Shown here piece after piece: positions 43,852 to 52,808 of a DNA stretch of 64,000 bases (its first letter is position 1; each line of letters begins with the position of its first letter). The stretch is taken from positions 1 to 64,000 of the forward strand of contig JAJCYA010000087.1 of assembly GCA_029263095.1 (NCBI GenBank), written 5' to 3'. The notes below the pieces were generated by a model. The model was given only the letters and a program-made list of their open reading frames with translations, ran no database searches and had not been told where the DNA came from. The translations under genes were made by a program, and so were the position numbers. This DNA is from Acidimicrobiia bacterium (GTDB lineage: Bacteria; Actinomycetota; Acidimicrobiia; Spongiisociales; UBA11373).

Positions 43852-44403
43852 GTGACATGCGCTGCATGCCGAAGGATCTCCGCATCCTGGTTGTGCCCTA
43901 CGTGCCGGGGATCGCTCGCAACGGCGCCCGAAAGGGTCCGCGCCGGGGTATTCGTGCGCAGCGCTTTTGGCCACGAAGGGGCGGCTCGGCTGCTCGTTCA
44001 CCGACTCAAATACGAGACCGTCTCGGGAATCGCAGACCGGATGGCAGAGGTACTTGAACCGCTACTGGGACCGCAGGCGACTGCACTGGTACCGGTCCCA
44101 CGGGTGATCTCACGTCGGTACCGGTACGGAATAGATCAGGCGTCTGCCCTGGCAATTGCCCTGGGCCGAAGAGTCGACCTCCCCGTCGTCTGTTGCCTAC
44201 GTCCTCGTTTCTGGGTGCGTCGTCGCGCCGGAACGGCAGGAGGCCCCAGGGGTGTGCAGACGTTCAGTCTGAAGATGCCCGCCCCGGTCGGTTCGGTGCT
44301 GGTTGACGACGTGGTCACGACCGGTACGACGCTGGCGGCGGCGGCTCGCGTGGCCGGATGTCAGCGGGCAGTAACCGTGACGGCGAGTGACGTGGGTGCA
44401 TGA
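43852..44403 (+). CDS. comF: ComF-family phosphoribosyltransferase-like protein
   Basis: 183 residues. N-terminal zinc-finger-like TCAACRRISASWLCPTCRG, then LLVHRLKYETVSGIADRM, PVPRVISRRYRYGIDQA, and the PRPP-binding motif VLVDDVVTTGTTLAAAARV. Such proteins are linked with DNA uptake in competent bacteria, but their biochemical role is unclear. GTG at 43852 begins right at the cysteine motif. It lies two genes upstream of hpf, and comF-hpf-secA is a common order in actinobacteria. Confidence 0.87.
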   Translation: MTCAACRRISASWLCPTCRGSLATAPERVRAGVFVRSAFGHEGAARLLVHRLKYETVSGIADRMAEVLEPLLGPQATALVPVPRVISRRYRYGIDQASALAIALGRRVDLPVVCCLRPRFWVRRRAGTAGGPRGVQTFSLKMPAPVGSVLVDDVVTTGTTLAAAARVAGCQRAVTVTASDVGA

Positions 44404-44430
44404 CTGGGCCGTCTGCGCCACCCCACGCGA

Positions 44431-44436
44431 TACAGT
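44431..44436 (+). promoter_or_regulatory. -10 box TACAGT
   Basis: TACAGT ends 13 bases before the ATG at 44450, giving a leader of at most a few bases and no ribosome binding site. Confidence 0.4.
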
Positions 44437-44449
44437 GCACGGCCCACCC

Positions 44450-45427
44450 ATGGCTCCCGCCCAACCCCGCACACTCCCCACGAGAGCAGCCGTCTGCCTC
44501 GCCGCGATCGTCGGTTCTTGGGCGATTGTGTCCGGTCCCGCGAGTGCCGCTCCACTCGATGACAGAGTGGTCGCGCACCAGAGTGAAGAGGAGTCACAAC
44601 CCGCAGACCGGGGGGAGCCATACTTCGGGCAGGACCGGACCTCTGGAAAGTACATCCCGGACGATCTCGGCGACGATCCCAGACCGCTCGTGGTGCTTCT
44701 GCACGGGTACTCCCAGAGCACCGAGGAGATGGTGGAACGGATTCCGGTGTTGCGGGGTGCGGTCGAGCATCGCTGGGTCTTGGTGGCGCCGAGCGGTCTG
44801 CGCGACTCGCGGTTCTCGCCCTATTGGAATGCTACGGCGGCGTGCTGTGATTGGAATGCGCGGGGAAACGACGACGTCGCCTATCTGCGGTCTGTCATCG
44901 AGCGCACGATGGCGCGGTATCCGATCGATCGGGAGCGCGTCGTGGTCGTCGGCCTTTCAAACGGGGCTTTCATGGCATACCAGCTGGCCTGCCATGCGTC
45001 TGACCTGGTCGTCGGGATAGTGGCAATCGCGGGTGTCGAATCTATCGATCCGGCCGACTGCACCCCCGACCATCCGGTGAGCGTGTTTCACATCCACGGG
45101 ACCGCGGACCGGGCCGTGTTCTTCGAAGGAGGGATCCTTGGCGTTGTGTCCGAGTTGTACGCCCCCTATCCGTCAGCTGTAGAGACGGTGGACAGATGGG
45201 CGGAGCGCAACGATTGTCCGACTCCCGATCCTCTTCCAATGGTCTTAGACAGTGGTGTCGCGGGTGTCTGGGTGAACTGTGCTCAGGGCACGGTTGTGCA
45301 GTACAACTGGATCCCTCAGCCCCATGACCTCACGGTCACCGACGATCTCGTGGATTCGATCATCTCGTTCATCGCAGCTCAGGAACGTGCGCCTAGTCCC
45401 GTTCGTCGCCGGCCCGCGCTGCAGTGA
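44450..45427 (+). CDS. Secreted PHB-depolymerase-like esterase (LpqC type)
   Basis: 325 residues. A signal peptide (about 1-35, TRAAVCLAAIVGSWAIVSGPASA) and an alpha/beta-hydrolase domain. Family signs: LLHGYSQSTEEM, WNATAACCDWNARGNDDVAY with the paired cysteines of the polyhydroxybutyrate depolymerase/feruloyl esterase group, nucleophile serine in GLSNGAFMAYQLACHAS, acid in HGTADRAVFF, and catalytic histidine in PQPHDLT. It is exported; the polyester or aromatic ester substrate is unknown. A frame upstream to 44387 overlaps comF and is not the start. Confidence 0.85.
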   Translation: MAPAQPRTLPTRAAVCLAAIVGSWAIVSGPASAAPLDDRVVAHQSEEESQPADRGEPYFGQDRTSGKYIPDDLGDDPRPLVVLLHGYSQSTEEMVERIPVLRGAVEHRWVLVAPSGLRDSRFSPYWNATAACCDWNARGNDDVAYLRSVIERTMARYPIDRERVVVVGLSNGAFMAYQLACHASDLVVGIVAIAGVESIDPADCTPDHPVSVFHIHGTADRAVFFEGGILGVVSELYAPYPSAVETVDRWAERNDCPTPDPLPMVLDSGVAGVWVNCAQGTVVQYNWIPQPHDLTVTDDLVDSIISFIAAQERAPSPVRRRPALQ

Positions 45428-45543
45428 AGTGCAATCGCACCGGGCATTCGGCGCGGCGCCGAGGCCTTCGGCCCTGACTCTTGGCGAGCCGATTCCGTAG
45501 GATGGGAGTAGCCCGGTAGCCGGGACCGAGAGCTAGGAGCCCG

Positions 45544-45654
45544 TTGAGCAACCGCATCTCTCAGCAGACTGCGACGGGAGGTCGGCTTCCGTCAGCCCCA
45601 CATCGATCTCGGCCTCACGACCACGACCACGACCACGACCACACGGCGCGGTAG
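45544..45654 (+). CDS. Small leader ORF with a His-Asp repeat upstream of hpf
   Basis: 36 residues from TTG at 45544, which has AGGAG 5-9 bases upstream; TAG at 45652. The product starts SNRISQQTATGGRL and ends RPHDHDHDHDHTAR, a repeat coded by four CACGAC units (45616-45639). The possible -10 TAGGAT is at about 45498. It lies in the hpf leader with hpf's own GTG 22 bases after its stop. The alternating His/Asp could bind metal, or stalling on it could control hpf, but both are inference and the ORF itself is unproven. Confidence 0.4.
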   Translation: MSNRISQQTATGGRLPSAPHRSRPHDHDHDHDHTAR

Positions 45655-45676
45655 CGCGCCCGCGAAAGGAGTCACG

Positions 45677-46228
45677 GTGGAGGTTCGCATCCATGGCAAT
45701 CACATGTCGGTCGACGACGAGTTGCGGAGGCTCGCCGAGGAAAAGGTGATCCGAGCGACCCGTGTCTTTGACGATGCCATCTTTGCGGATGTCGAGTTCA
45801 CCGAGGAACACAATCCCCGTATTGCTGCAGAACGCTTCCGCGTTGAGGTAACTGCGACGGCCGCCAGCCACACCGTCCGGGTCGAGGCTGCCCGGTTTGA
45901 TGAGCGGGCCGCACTCGACGCTGCTGTTGATGTGTTCGAACGCAATCTTCGTAGATTGAAGGAACGGCTGATCACTCGGCATCGGCGTGGTGAGAAACGG
46001 CTCAATACAACCTCCTCTGGCGTCGAAGAAACCAGCGAAGAGGATCGCGTGCTCCGCATAGAGCGGGTCAAGCAGTTTGCGGTCAAGCCAATGACGCCAG
46101 AGGAGGCAGCCCTTCAGATGGAGACACTCGGACACAGTTTCTATCTTTTCCTCAACGCGGAGACGGACCGCTACGGAGTCCTGTATCGCCGCCGCGGAGG
46201 AACGCTCGGGCTGATCGAACCCGAATGA
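45677..46228 (+). CDS. hpf: Ribosome hibernation promoting factor, long form
   Basis: 183 residues, long HPF. The N-terminal ribosome-binding domain (MEVRIHGNHMSVDDELRRLAEE to FERNLRRLKERLITRHRRG) is followed by a linker and the C-terminal dimerisation domain (VKQFAVKPMTPEEAALQMET, GHSFYLFLNAETDRYGVLYRR). Long HPF proteins pair 70S ribosomes into 100S dimers in stress or stationary phase. GTG at 45677 with AAAGGAG 6 bases upstream. It overlaps the response regulator gene by 4 bases (ATGA), so ribosome hibernation and signalling genes are cotranscribed. Confidence 0.94.
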   Translation: MEVRIHGNHMSVDDELRRLAEEKVIRATRVFDDAIFADVEFTEEHNPRIAAERFRVEVTATAASHTVRVEAARFDERAALDAAVDVFERNLRRLKERLITRHRRGEKRLNTTSSGVEETSEEDRVLRIERVKQFAVKPMTPEEAALQMETLGHSFYLFLNAETDRYGVLYRRRGGTLGLIEPE

Positions 46229-46872
46229 CCCGTGTACTAGTCGTCGATGACGTAGATCTCTTTCGCACCGGCCTCTCTTCCGCTCTCGATGGAGCCGGGT
46301 TCAACGTATGCGGCGAGGCCGCAAACGCGGAGGGTGCAGTCTCCCTTGCCGAGGCCGAGCAGCCGGATCTGGTCGTGTTGGACATCCTGATGCCGGGCAT
46401 CTCGGGTCTCGATGCGGTCGAGAAGATCACTGCCGTATCACCGGGTTCGGCGGTCGTGATGCTGACGGGCAGCGAGTCCGAAGAGGACCTTCTGGCCTGC
46501 ATCAAGGCTGGCGCCCGCGGCTATCTGGTCAAAGATGTCCCGTTTGCCGATCTGGCGCGAGACCTTCACCACGTAGCGGCCGGCGGAGCCGCAATTACGC
46601 CGATGATGACCGGCAAGCTGCTCGACATTCTCAATCAACTCCTGCGGCATCAGGACTTCATGACGCCGCGAAAGCCCGCCCTCACCGGCCGCGAGATTGA
46701 GGTTCTCCGTCACGTGGCTTCCGGAATGACATCGAAGCAGATCGGTCATGTGCTATTTATCAGTGAGAACACTGTGAAAAATCACGTAAGAAACATCCTC
46801 GATAAGCTGGGATTGCACTCCCGGAACGAAGCGGTGCTCTACGCCGTTCGCGAGAACCTGATCGAGCTATAG
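46225..46872 (+). CDS. NarL/FixJ-family response regulator
   Basis: 215 residues. Receiver domain (residues 1-125): acidic pocket near VVDDVDLF, phosphoacceptor Asp in DLVVLDILMPG, and Lys in YLVKDVPFADLA. LuxR-type helix-turn-helix at the C-terminus (LTGREIEVLRHVASGMTSKQ, ISENTVKNHVRNILDKLGLH). It should bind DNA when phosphorylated. No histidine kinase gene is in view, so the signal is unknown. ATG overlaps the hpf stop by 4 bases; the HEAT gene follows 2 bases after the stop. Confidence 0.93.
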   Translation: MTRVLVVDDVDLFRTGLSSALDGAGFNVCGEAANAEGAVSLAEAEQPDLVVLDILMPGISGLDAVEKITAVSPGSAVVMLTGSESEEDLLACIKAGARGYLVKDVPFADLARDLHHVAAGGAAITPMMTGKLLDILNQLLRHQDFMTPRKPALTGREIEVLRHVASGMTSKQIGHVLFISENTVKNHVRNILDKLGLHSRNEAVLYAVRENLIEL

Positions 46873-46874
46873 CC

Positions 46875-47933
46875 GTGGCAGGAAGCAACGGCGCTGCAGA
46901 GCTCGAAGCGGTCGGTGTCGCGTGGCGCGACGAACAGCTGCAACGAGTCAGGGCAGTTTTCGATTCGGTGGACACCGATGCCGCGGATGCCTCGCTCCGC
47001 TCGAAGGTTCTCGCTCAACTGCCGAACAGCGGTGATGATCTTGTCGTGGGCATTGGGGTGTTTCGCGATCTGCTCCGGGTTGAGCATCGCAACGACAGGT
47101 TCCGGCGTCTGCTGAGAATCTGGTCGGGGAAGGTGACGACCGAGGTTCGTGCCGGCAACTACGAGGCGGCAGGAATGTGGATGAGAGCTCTGATCGAGGC
47201 CCCCGTATTTGCCGAAGAGTTCTCTCTCCTAGTGGCCGAAGTGCGCCGGGACCTGTCACGTCCCGCATTGTTCGAGGAACTCGTGACCGGTCTCGTTTCC
47301 GCTGGGAGTCCCAGCACGGCCGGTCCGCTCCTGGCATCTTGGGGTGAACCTCTCGTCGAGTTTCTCATCTCGCAGATCGTCACCGACGATCCCGTTGTCA
47401 ACAGACGCCACGTTGTGGACTTGCTCGGAATGGCGGGGCGCGGTGATCCGCGTCACCTCACCGCCCGGTTGGCCGACCCGCGTTGGTTTGTTGTCAGAAA
47501 TGTGGCTACGGCAATCGGCAAGGCCGGGAGGGCCTCGGCCTTGCCCGCGCTCGAGACCATCGCAAACCATGAAGACGATCGAGTCCGCGTCGAGGTCATT
47601 CGCACCATCGGGGCGCTCAAGGCGGATGAAGCGATTCCCGGGGTCTTGGGCTTCTTGAACGATCCGAGTTTCAAGGTGCGACAGGCTGCAGCCTCGTTGC
47701 TGCGTGCAAGTCCGGCTGAGTCGGTAGTGCCCGGGATCGTCGGGGTGCTCGAGGAGGGTGTCGGGTCTGCTGAGGATGCCAGACGACTCGTCGACATCAT
47801 TGCCGAACGACGCGGCCCATTGGTGCGCGAGGCTCTCGAGCGTCTGACGAGCCGCAAGTTTGCGCTCGGCGTGTCCAAGGCTGCCAGGGACGCCGCACGG
47901 AATGCGCTCGCCGCGGGGTGGCCGGATGAGTGA
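46875..47933 (+). CDS. HEAT-repeat protein of unknown function
   Basis: 352 residues, helical throughout. The last 200 residues hold HEAT/PBS-lyase-like repeats, for example DPRWFVVRNVATAIGKAG, DDRVRVEVIRTIGALKADEA, DPSFKVRQAAASLLRA. These form a scaffold for protein binding. The N-terminal 130 residues have no clear homologue I can name. GTG at 46875 follows the response regulator by 2 bases and its stop overlaps the HD-GYP gene by 8 bases, so it belongs to the same operon. Confidence 0.7.
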   Translation: MAGSNGAAELEAVGVAWRDEQLQRVRAVFDSVDTDAADASLRSKVLAQLPNSGDDLVVGIGVFRDLLRVEHRNDRFRRLLRIWSGKVTTEVRAGNYEAAGMWMRALIEAPVFAEEFSLLVAEVRRDLSRPALFEELVTGLVSAGSPSTAGPLLASWGEPLVEFLISQIVTDDPVVNRRHVVDLLGMAGRGDPRHLTARLADPRWFVVRNVATAIGKAGRASALPALETIANHEDDRVRVEVIRTIGALKADEAIPGVLGFLNDPSFKVRQAAASLLRASPAESVVPGIVGVLEEGVGSAEDARRLVDIIAERRGPLVREALERLTSRKFALGVSKAARDAARNALAAGWPDE

Positions 47934-49242
47934 TCTTCTGGGCATGAGTTTCTTGCGGGCTCTCTCCAACGCGTCCCGTCGCATGGAGAGGGATGACTCG
48001 GAGGCGGGTATCGACGACGCCTTGACCGCGCTCGTTGGCGCGGCCGATGTACTGGCCGCGGGGCCGGGAGAGGCGATCCTGTCGGTCGTTGGAGACGCTT
48101 TCTACTTGGGTCGCAAGCTGCTCGCCAACGCCAGTACCGAATTCGACGGGATGCTCTCGGATCTCAAGGCGCAGAAGATCGATTCGATCACTTTGTCCCG
48201 CGGCGCCACTCGTAGCGACCTCACCGACCTGGCGGCGCTGCTCGCCGGTACTTCCGATCAGCTCCCCGCCGAAGGCACCGTGCGACTCAACGAGCGTGGG
48301 CTACGTCCCTCCGATCTCGAGATCCGACCGCTTCACGAGTTGCGCCGGTCCTATTCGTTCTCCCTGGACACGCTGCGTGATGTGTCTCGTGGTGGATCGC
48401 TCCATCTCGATGGTGTAGCGGAGGCAGTGGATGAGTTCATCGACGGCGGAGCTGCCGACCCGAGTTCGTCGATGCTTCTGGCGACGGTCCAGAACCACGA
48501 TGAAATCACCTACTACCACTCCGTCAATGTATGCCTGCTCTCTATGGCTCTCGGTCGCTTTGCCGGCCTTGGGCGCGAGCAATTGCGGATGTTGGGGATG
48601 GGTGCCCTGCTGCACGATGTCGGCCGCGTCGTTGTAGATGAGGCCGCTCTTCGCAATCCAGGGAGGCTTAGCAACGAGGACTGGGCTCAGGTTCGGCTAC
48701 ACCCGCAAGAGGGCGCTTCGACGATTCTCGCTGCCTCAGGGACCGGTCAAGAGATCGCGGCGATCATGGCACTCGAGCACCATGCTCGAATCGATGGTGG
48801 GGGCTACCCGGATCTCGGCGGTAGGGCACCCCACCTCTTCAGCAGGGTCGTTGCCATTGCCGATGCGTATGACGCCATCACGTCGTTCCGGCCGTACCGA
48901 CCGGCCCGAACTCCCAACGAGGCGCTTCGAGTGCTGTTGGAGGGCGCCGGAACCGCATTCGACCCAGATCTGTTGCGGTTGTTCATCCAGATGACCGGCG
49001 AGTACCCGCCTGGGTCACTACTTGTGATCTCCGACGGGCGAGTGGTCATGGTCACAGACTCTTCTGATGGCCCGCGGCGAGGCGTTGTGGTGCGATCGGC
49101 CGACGGAGAGGTACTCGGCAGACCCGAACCCGTCGAGCTGACGGGCATCGAGGTCCTCTCGCAGCTGATGGCGGACGAGGCCGGGGTGGATCCAGGTTCC
49201 GTGCTGGAATCGATGGAACACGGCGAGAGCGTCGAGCGTTAG
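47926..49242 (+). CDS. HD-GYP domain protein (putative c-di-GMP phosphodiesterase)
   Basis: 438 residues. The N-terminal 180 residues are helical and unrecognised. The HD-GYP domain (about 190-350) shows HSVNVCLLSMALGRFAGLGR, the HD pair in LLHDVGRVVVDEAAL, EHHARIDGGGYPDLGGR (HHxxxDGxGYP with Ala where Glu is usual), and IADAYDAITSFRPYR. About 90 C-terminal residues follow. It should hydrolyse cyclic di-GMP or a related dinucleotide, but the changed glutamate leaves activity open. The start ATG at 47926 overlaps the HEAT stop by 8 bases. The operon ends 45 bases before secA, which has its own -10. Confidence 0.85.
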   Translation: MSDLLGMSFLRALSNASRRMERDDSEAGIDDALTALVGAADVLAAGPGEAILSVVGDAFYLGRKLLANASTEFDGMLSDLKAQKIDSITLSRGATRSDLTDLAALLAGTSDQLPAEGTVRLNERGLRPSDLEIRPLHELRRSYSFSLDTLRDVSRGGSLHLDGVAEAVDEFIDGGAADPSSSMLLATVQNHDEITYYHSVNVCLLSMALGRFAGLGREQLRMLGMGALLHDVGRVVVDEAALRNPGRLSNEDWAQVRLHPQEGASTILAASGTGQEIAAIMALEHHARIDGGGYPDLGGRAPHLFSRVVAIADAYDAITSFRPYRPARTPNEALRVLLEGAGTAFDPDLLRLFIQMTGEYPPGSLLVISDGRVVMVTDSSDGPRRGVVVRSADGEVLGRPEPVELTGIEVLSQLMADEAGVDPGSVLESMEHGESVER

Positions 49243-49272
49243 CCCCTCTGTTCCGCACTGCCCGCTCACCGA

Positions 49273-49278
49273 TATGAT
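49273..49278 (+). promoter_or_regulatory. -10 box TATGAT, leaderless start
   Basis: TATGAT is 9 bases before the secA ATG; no ribosome binding site. Confidence 0.5.
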
Positions 49279-49287
49279 GGCTTTCCC

Positions 49288-51915
49288 ATGGCCCTGCTGA
49301 AGAAGATCCTTAGCGCGGGCGAGGGCAAGAAGATGAAGGAGCTCGTGGGGCTCGTTGACGTGGTCAACAGCTTCGAGGCCGACATCTCAGCACTCTCCGA
49401 CGAAGCGCTTCGATCCAAGACCGATGAGTTCCGCAATCGCCTCGGCGAAGGTGAGACGCTCGACGACATCCTGCCGGAAGCGTTTGCCGTTGTCCGGGAG
49501 GCGGCTTGGCGCGTGCTCGGGCAGCGCCACTACGACGTTCAGGTGGTCGGGGCGGGTGCGCTCCACAGCCACGCAATCGCCGAGATGCGCACCGGAGAGG
49601 GCAAGACCCTCGCTTCGACGATGCCGGTCTACCTCAATGCGCTGGAGGGCAAAGGCGTTCATGTCGTCACGGTCAATGACTATCTGGCCATGCGCGACTC
49701 GGAGTGGATGGGCGGCGTGCACCGTTACCTCGGGCTCACCGTGGGGATCATCCAAGCCGACATGCAACCCGACGAGAGGCGACCCGCCTACGCGGCCGAC
49801 GTTACGTATGGAACGAACAACGAGTTCGGATTCGATTACCTGCGCGACAACATGGCGATGGACCCGAAGTACATGGTGCAGCGAGGTCACAACTATGCGA
49901 TCGTCGACGAGGTCGACTCGATCCTCGTAGACGAGGCGAGGACACCTCTGATCATCAGTGGTCGGGTCGGGGAAAGTGCCAAGTGGTATCGAGATTTCGC
50001 CCGGATCGTGCAGCGACTACATGATGAAATCCACTACGAGGTGGACGAGGGCAAACGCCAGGTCGTTACCACGGAGCAGGGTGTAGCTCAGGTCGAGCAG
50101 TTCTTGGGGGTCGACAACATGTACGACCACACCAACACCGACCTCATTCATCACCTGGACGTAGCACTAAAGGCGAAGGCGCTCTACAAGAACGACATCG
50201 ACTACGTGGTCGCAAACGGCGAAGTGAAGATTGTCGACGAGTTCACGGGACGCATTCTCGAAGGCAGGCGATACAGCGAGGGGCTACATCAGGCGATCGA
50301 GGCAAAAGAGGGTGTGCGCATCAAGGAGGAGAATCAGACCCTGGCAACGATCACCTTGCAGAACTACTTCCGCCTGTACGACAAGCTCGCCGGGATGACC
50401 GGCACGGCTCTCACCGAGGCGGGTGAATTCAAGGAGATCTACGAACTCGACGTGGTCGTGGTTCCAACCAATATGCCGATCATTCGCGCTGATGAGCCCG
50501 ACCTTGTGTACATGACCGAGGACGCCAAATTCAACGCTCTCACTGAAGATCTAGTCGAGCGACACGCCAAGGGGCAGCCGGTGCTGGTCGGCACCATCAG
50601 CATCGACAATTCGGAGCGGCTGTCGGCGGTCCTCCGCAAGCGGGGGATTCCTCACGAAGTGCTCAACGCGAAGCAGCATGAGCGGGAGGCCTCGATCATC
50701 GCTCAGGCCGGCCGCCTCGGGTCGGTCACCGTTGCCACCAACATGGCGGGCCGTGGCGTCGATATCCGGTTGGGTGGCAACCCCGAGGAGATGGCTCTTC
50801 ACGAGATGCAGAAGCAGGGCCTGGATCCCGAGGATCCGACGTACCAGGCGACCTACGAATCCACGTACGAGGCAATTGAGGCTGAGACGCGATCCGAGAT
50901 GGCGAAGGTGATCGAGCTGGGGGGCCTCTACGTGCTCGCGACTGAGCGCCACGAATCGCGCCGGATCGACAACCAGCTGCGGGGCAGGTCGGGTCGTCAG
51001 GGAGACCCAGGCGAATCCCGGTTCTATCTGTCGCTCGAGGACGATCTCATGCGTCGCTTTGCCACCGACCGGGTACAGGCGATCATGCGCCGGCTCAAGA
51101 TTCCCGACGAAGTACCCATCGAAGCGAAGATGGTCACCAACGCCATCGAGAGAGCCCAGCGCCAGGTCGAATCGCAGAACTTCGAGATTCGCAAGAACGT
51201 CCTCAAGTACGACGAAGTGATGAACCGCCAGCGCGAGGTCATCTACGACTGGCGTCAACGAGTCCTCACCGGTCGCGACACCGAGGAGCTGGTGCGGGAC
51301 TGGATCGATGAAGTGGTCGAAATCGAGGTTGGGATCACCCTGGCCGATGATGTGCCACCCGACGAGTGGGATGGGATTGAGCTGCACCGGCGCCTGTCGG
51401 TGGTGTTTCCGACCCGGCTGGATCCCACCGGACTCTTCGAGTCCGGGGACGATCTGACCGAAGTGGCGGACCGGATAGCCGCAGATGCGCAGGAGGTGTA
51501 CACCTCACGTGGCGAGGAACTCGGCGAGGCTCTTCTCAGGAAGCTGGAACGCACCGTTGTGCTATCGATCGTCGACAACAAGTGGCGTGAGCAGCTGGCT
51601 GAAATGGACTACCTCCGTTCGGGTGTCGGGTTGCGAGCCATGGGTCAGAGAGACCCGCTGACCGAATACCAGCGTGAGGCGTACGACTACTTCGCCGAAA
51701 TGGTCGACAGCATCAAGGTCGACAGCGTTAGGTACCTCTTCCACTCCCAGGTGGTCGAGCAGCAGAACAAGCCCGATCCTGTGGTGCGTTTGGGTGGAAC
51801 GGGTGGGGCCGCCTTCAAACGCCAAGCGAAGGTCGGTGAAAAGATCGGTCGGAACGATCCCTGTCACTGTGGGAGCGGCAAGAAGTACAAGAGGTGCCAC
51901 GGAGCAGTGGCCTAG
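49288..51915 (+). CDS. secA: Preprotein translocase ATPase SecA
   Basis: Motor of the general secretion pathway, 875 residues, full length. Nucleotide-binding domain 1 with [19 protein letters not shown] (Walker A) and [15 protein letters not shown] (Walker B), preprotein crosslinking region, NBD2 ([31 protein letters not shown]), helical scaffold and wing, and the C-terminal zinc motif [15 protein letters not shown] that binds SecB or ribosomes. It follows the hpf-to-HD-GYP operon on the same strand; TATGAT 9 bases upstream gives it its own leaderless start. Confidence 0.97.
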   Translation: MALLKKILSAGEGKKMKELVGLVDVVNSFEADISALSDEALRSKTDEFRNRLGEGETLDDILPEAFAVVREAAWRVLGQRHYDVQVVGAGALHSHAIAEMRTGEGKTLASTMPVYLNALEGKGVHVVTVNDYLAMRDSEWMGGVHRYLGLTVGIIQADMQPDERRPAYAADVTYGTNNEFGFDYLRDNMAMDPKYMVQRGHNYAIVDEVDSILVDEARTPLIISGRVGESAKWYRDFARIVQRLHDEIHYEVDEGKRQVVTTEQGVAQVEQFLGVDNMYDHTNTDLIHHLDVALKAKALYKNDIDYVVANGEVKIVDEFTGRILEGRRYSEGLHQAIEAKEGVRIKEENQTLATITLQNYFRLYDKLAGMTGTALTEAGEFKEIYELDVVVVPTNMPIIRADEPDLVYMTEDAKFNALTEDLVERHAKGQPVLVGTISIDNSERLSAVLRKRGIPHEVLNAKQHEREASIIAQAGRLGSVTVATNMAGRGVDIRLGGNPEEMALHEMQKQGLDPEDPTYQATYESTYEAIEAETRSEMAKVIELGGLYVLATERHESRRIDNQLRGRSGRQGDPGESRFYLSLEDDLMRRFATDRVQAIMRRLKIPDEVPIEAKMVTNAIERAQRQVESQNFEIRKNVLKYDEVMNRQREVIYDWRQRVLTGRDTEELVRDWIDEVVEIEVGITLADDVPPDEWDGIELHRRLSVVFPTRLDPTGLFESGDDLTEVADRIAADAQEVYTSRGEELGEALLRKLERTVVLSIVDNKWREQLAEMDYLRSGVGLRAMGQRDPLTEYQREAYDYFAEMVDSIKVDSVRYLFHSQVVEQQNKPDPVVRLGGTGGAAFKRQAKVGEKIGRNDPCHCGSGKKYKRCHGAVA

Positions 51916-51934
51916 CTCGCGTTGCCAGCCTGGG

Positions 51935-51989
51935 CCGATTCCGCCGCCTGCGGCGCCGACGTCTCGTTTCGCCCGATGGTCCGAATCGG
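51935..51989. terminator. Stem-loop between convergent secA and the AlkD-like gene
   Basis: Outer arms CCGATTC (51935-51941) and GAATCGG (51983-51989) enclose an inner GCCGCC/GGCG hairpin. The inner part resembles the inner arms of hairpin A of the dispersed repeat, but the rest is not shared. Confidence 0.35.
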
Positions 51990-52013
51990 AGTATCAATAC
52001 CCGTGAGTTGATC

Positions 52014-52754
52014 TCACCTGCGACGCCTCTTGCCTCGGATTCCCAATTCGGATCGCATCTCGTCCGGCAGCCGGGATGCAGCCATTCGGGTCGCTTCGCG
52101 GCTCATCGAATCCTGGCGGCCCCGTACGAAATCGAACACCTTGCTCGGCTCTGCATCGCTGAGTGAACGGAGCACCCACCCGACCCCGGTCTGGGAGAAT
52201 CGCTGCGGATCTGTGACGTTCTTTCGGCAGACGTCCAGCACTATCGACGTGATTTCCGAGTCGCCCCGCCCAACGATGTTTACGAACGCCACTGCTGCGC
52301 AGCGGCGTCGCCATAGTCCAGGCGCATCAGCCCATCCGGCGATTTCGTGGGCCTTGGAGATACCGTCCCGATCGATGATCGGACCAAGAACGCGGACGCA
52401 GAGCCAATCTGTTGTGTTCCAGTCCGCGATCGATCCGTCATCGAGCACAGCCGCGATGTCGGACAGCAGATCCCGCGTGTCTCGGCCGGATGGAAGGACG
52501 TGCTCTTGGAGTAGGAGAATGCCGGCGAGCTTCTCCTCTGCGATCGGTCGACCCAGCAGTGTGATGGCATTGAGCTGCCACTCATGGCTGGGGATCTCTT
52601 CGGCCCACTCCGCGACGGTAGATCTGATCCCGGCCATTGGGACTCCGAAGAACTCGATATCACCCTTGAGATAGCGCTCCCACCATGCCTTCTTGGAGGA
52701 GTCGCCGCTGGACTCCAGACGAGAGCGGAGCGTTTCGATGTCCTCATCGGGCAT
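52014..52754 (-). CDS. AlkD-like DNA alkylation repair protein
   Basis: 246 residues, HEAT-like helices. Sequence signs of the AlkD group: EFFGVPMAGIRSTV, HEWQLNAITLLGRPI, WNTTDWLCVRVLGPII, LWRRRCAAVAF and RFSQTGVGWVLRSL; the aromatic/Asp/Arg positions match the alkyl-base glycosylases that act on 3-methyladenine and 7-methylguanine. ATG at 52754 has TAGCGT 6 bases upstream on the minus strand. It diverges from prfB. Confidence 0.8.
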   Translation of the reverse strand: MPDEDIETLRSRLESSGDSSKKAWWERYLKGDIEFFGVPMAGIRSTVAEWAEEIPSHEWQLNAITLLGRPIAEEKLAGILLLQEHVLPSGRDTRDLLSDIAAVLDDGSIADWNTTDWLCVRVLGPIIDRDGISKAHEIAGWADAPGLWRRRCAAVAFVNIVGRGDSEITSIVLDVCRKNVTDPQRFSQTGVGWVLRSLSDAEPSKVFDFVRGRQDSMSREATRMAASRLPDEMRSELGIRGKRRRR

Positions 52755-52760
52755 CGTCTC

Positions 52761-52766
52761 ACGCTA
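52761..52766 (-). promoter_or_regulatory. -10 box TAGCGT (minus), leaderless start
   Basis: Minus-strand TAGCGT 6 bases before the AlkD-like ATG at 52754. Confidence 0.4.
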
Positions 52767-52792
52767 CCGGCTCCAAGTCCTCGGTTGCTGGT

Positions 52793-52798
52793 TACCCT
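52793..52798 (+). promoter_or_regulatory. -10 box TACCCT, leaderless start
   Basis: TACCCT is 10 bases before the prfB ATG at 52809. Confidence 0.45.
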
Positions 52799-52808
52799 CC
52801 GTGCCGCA

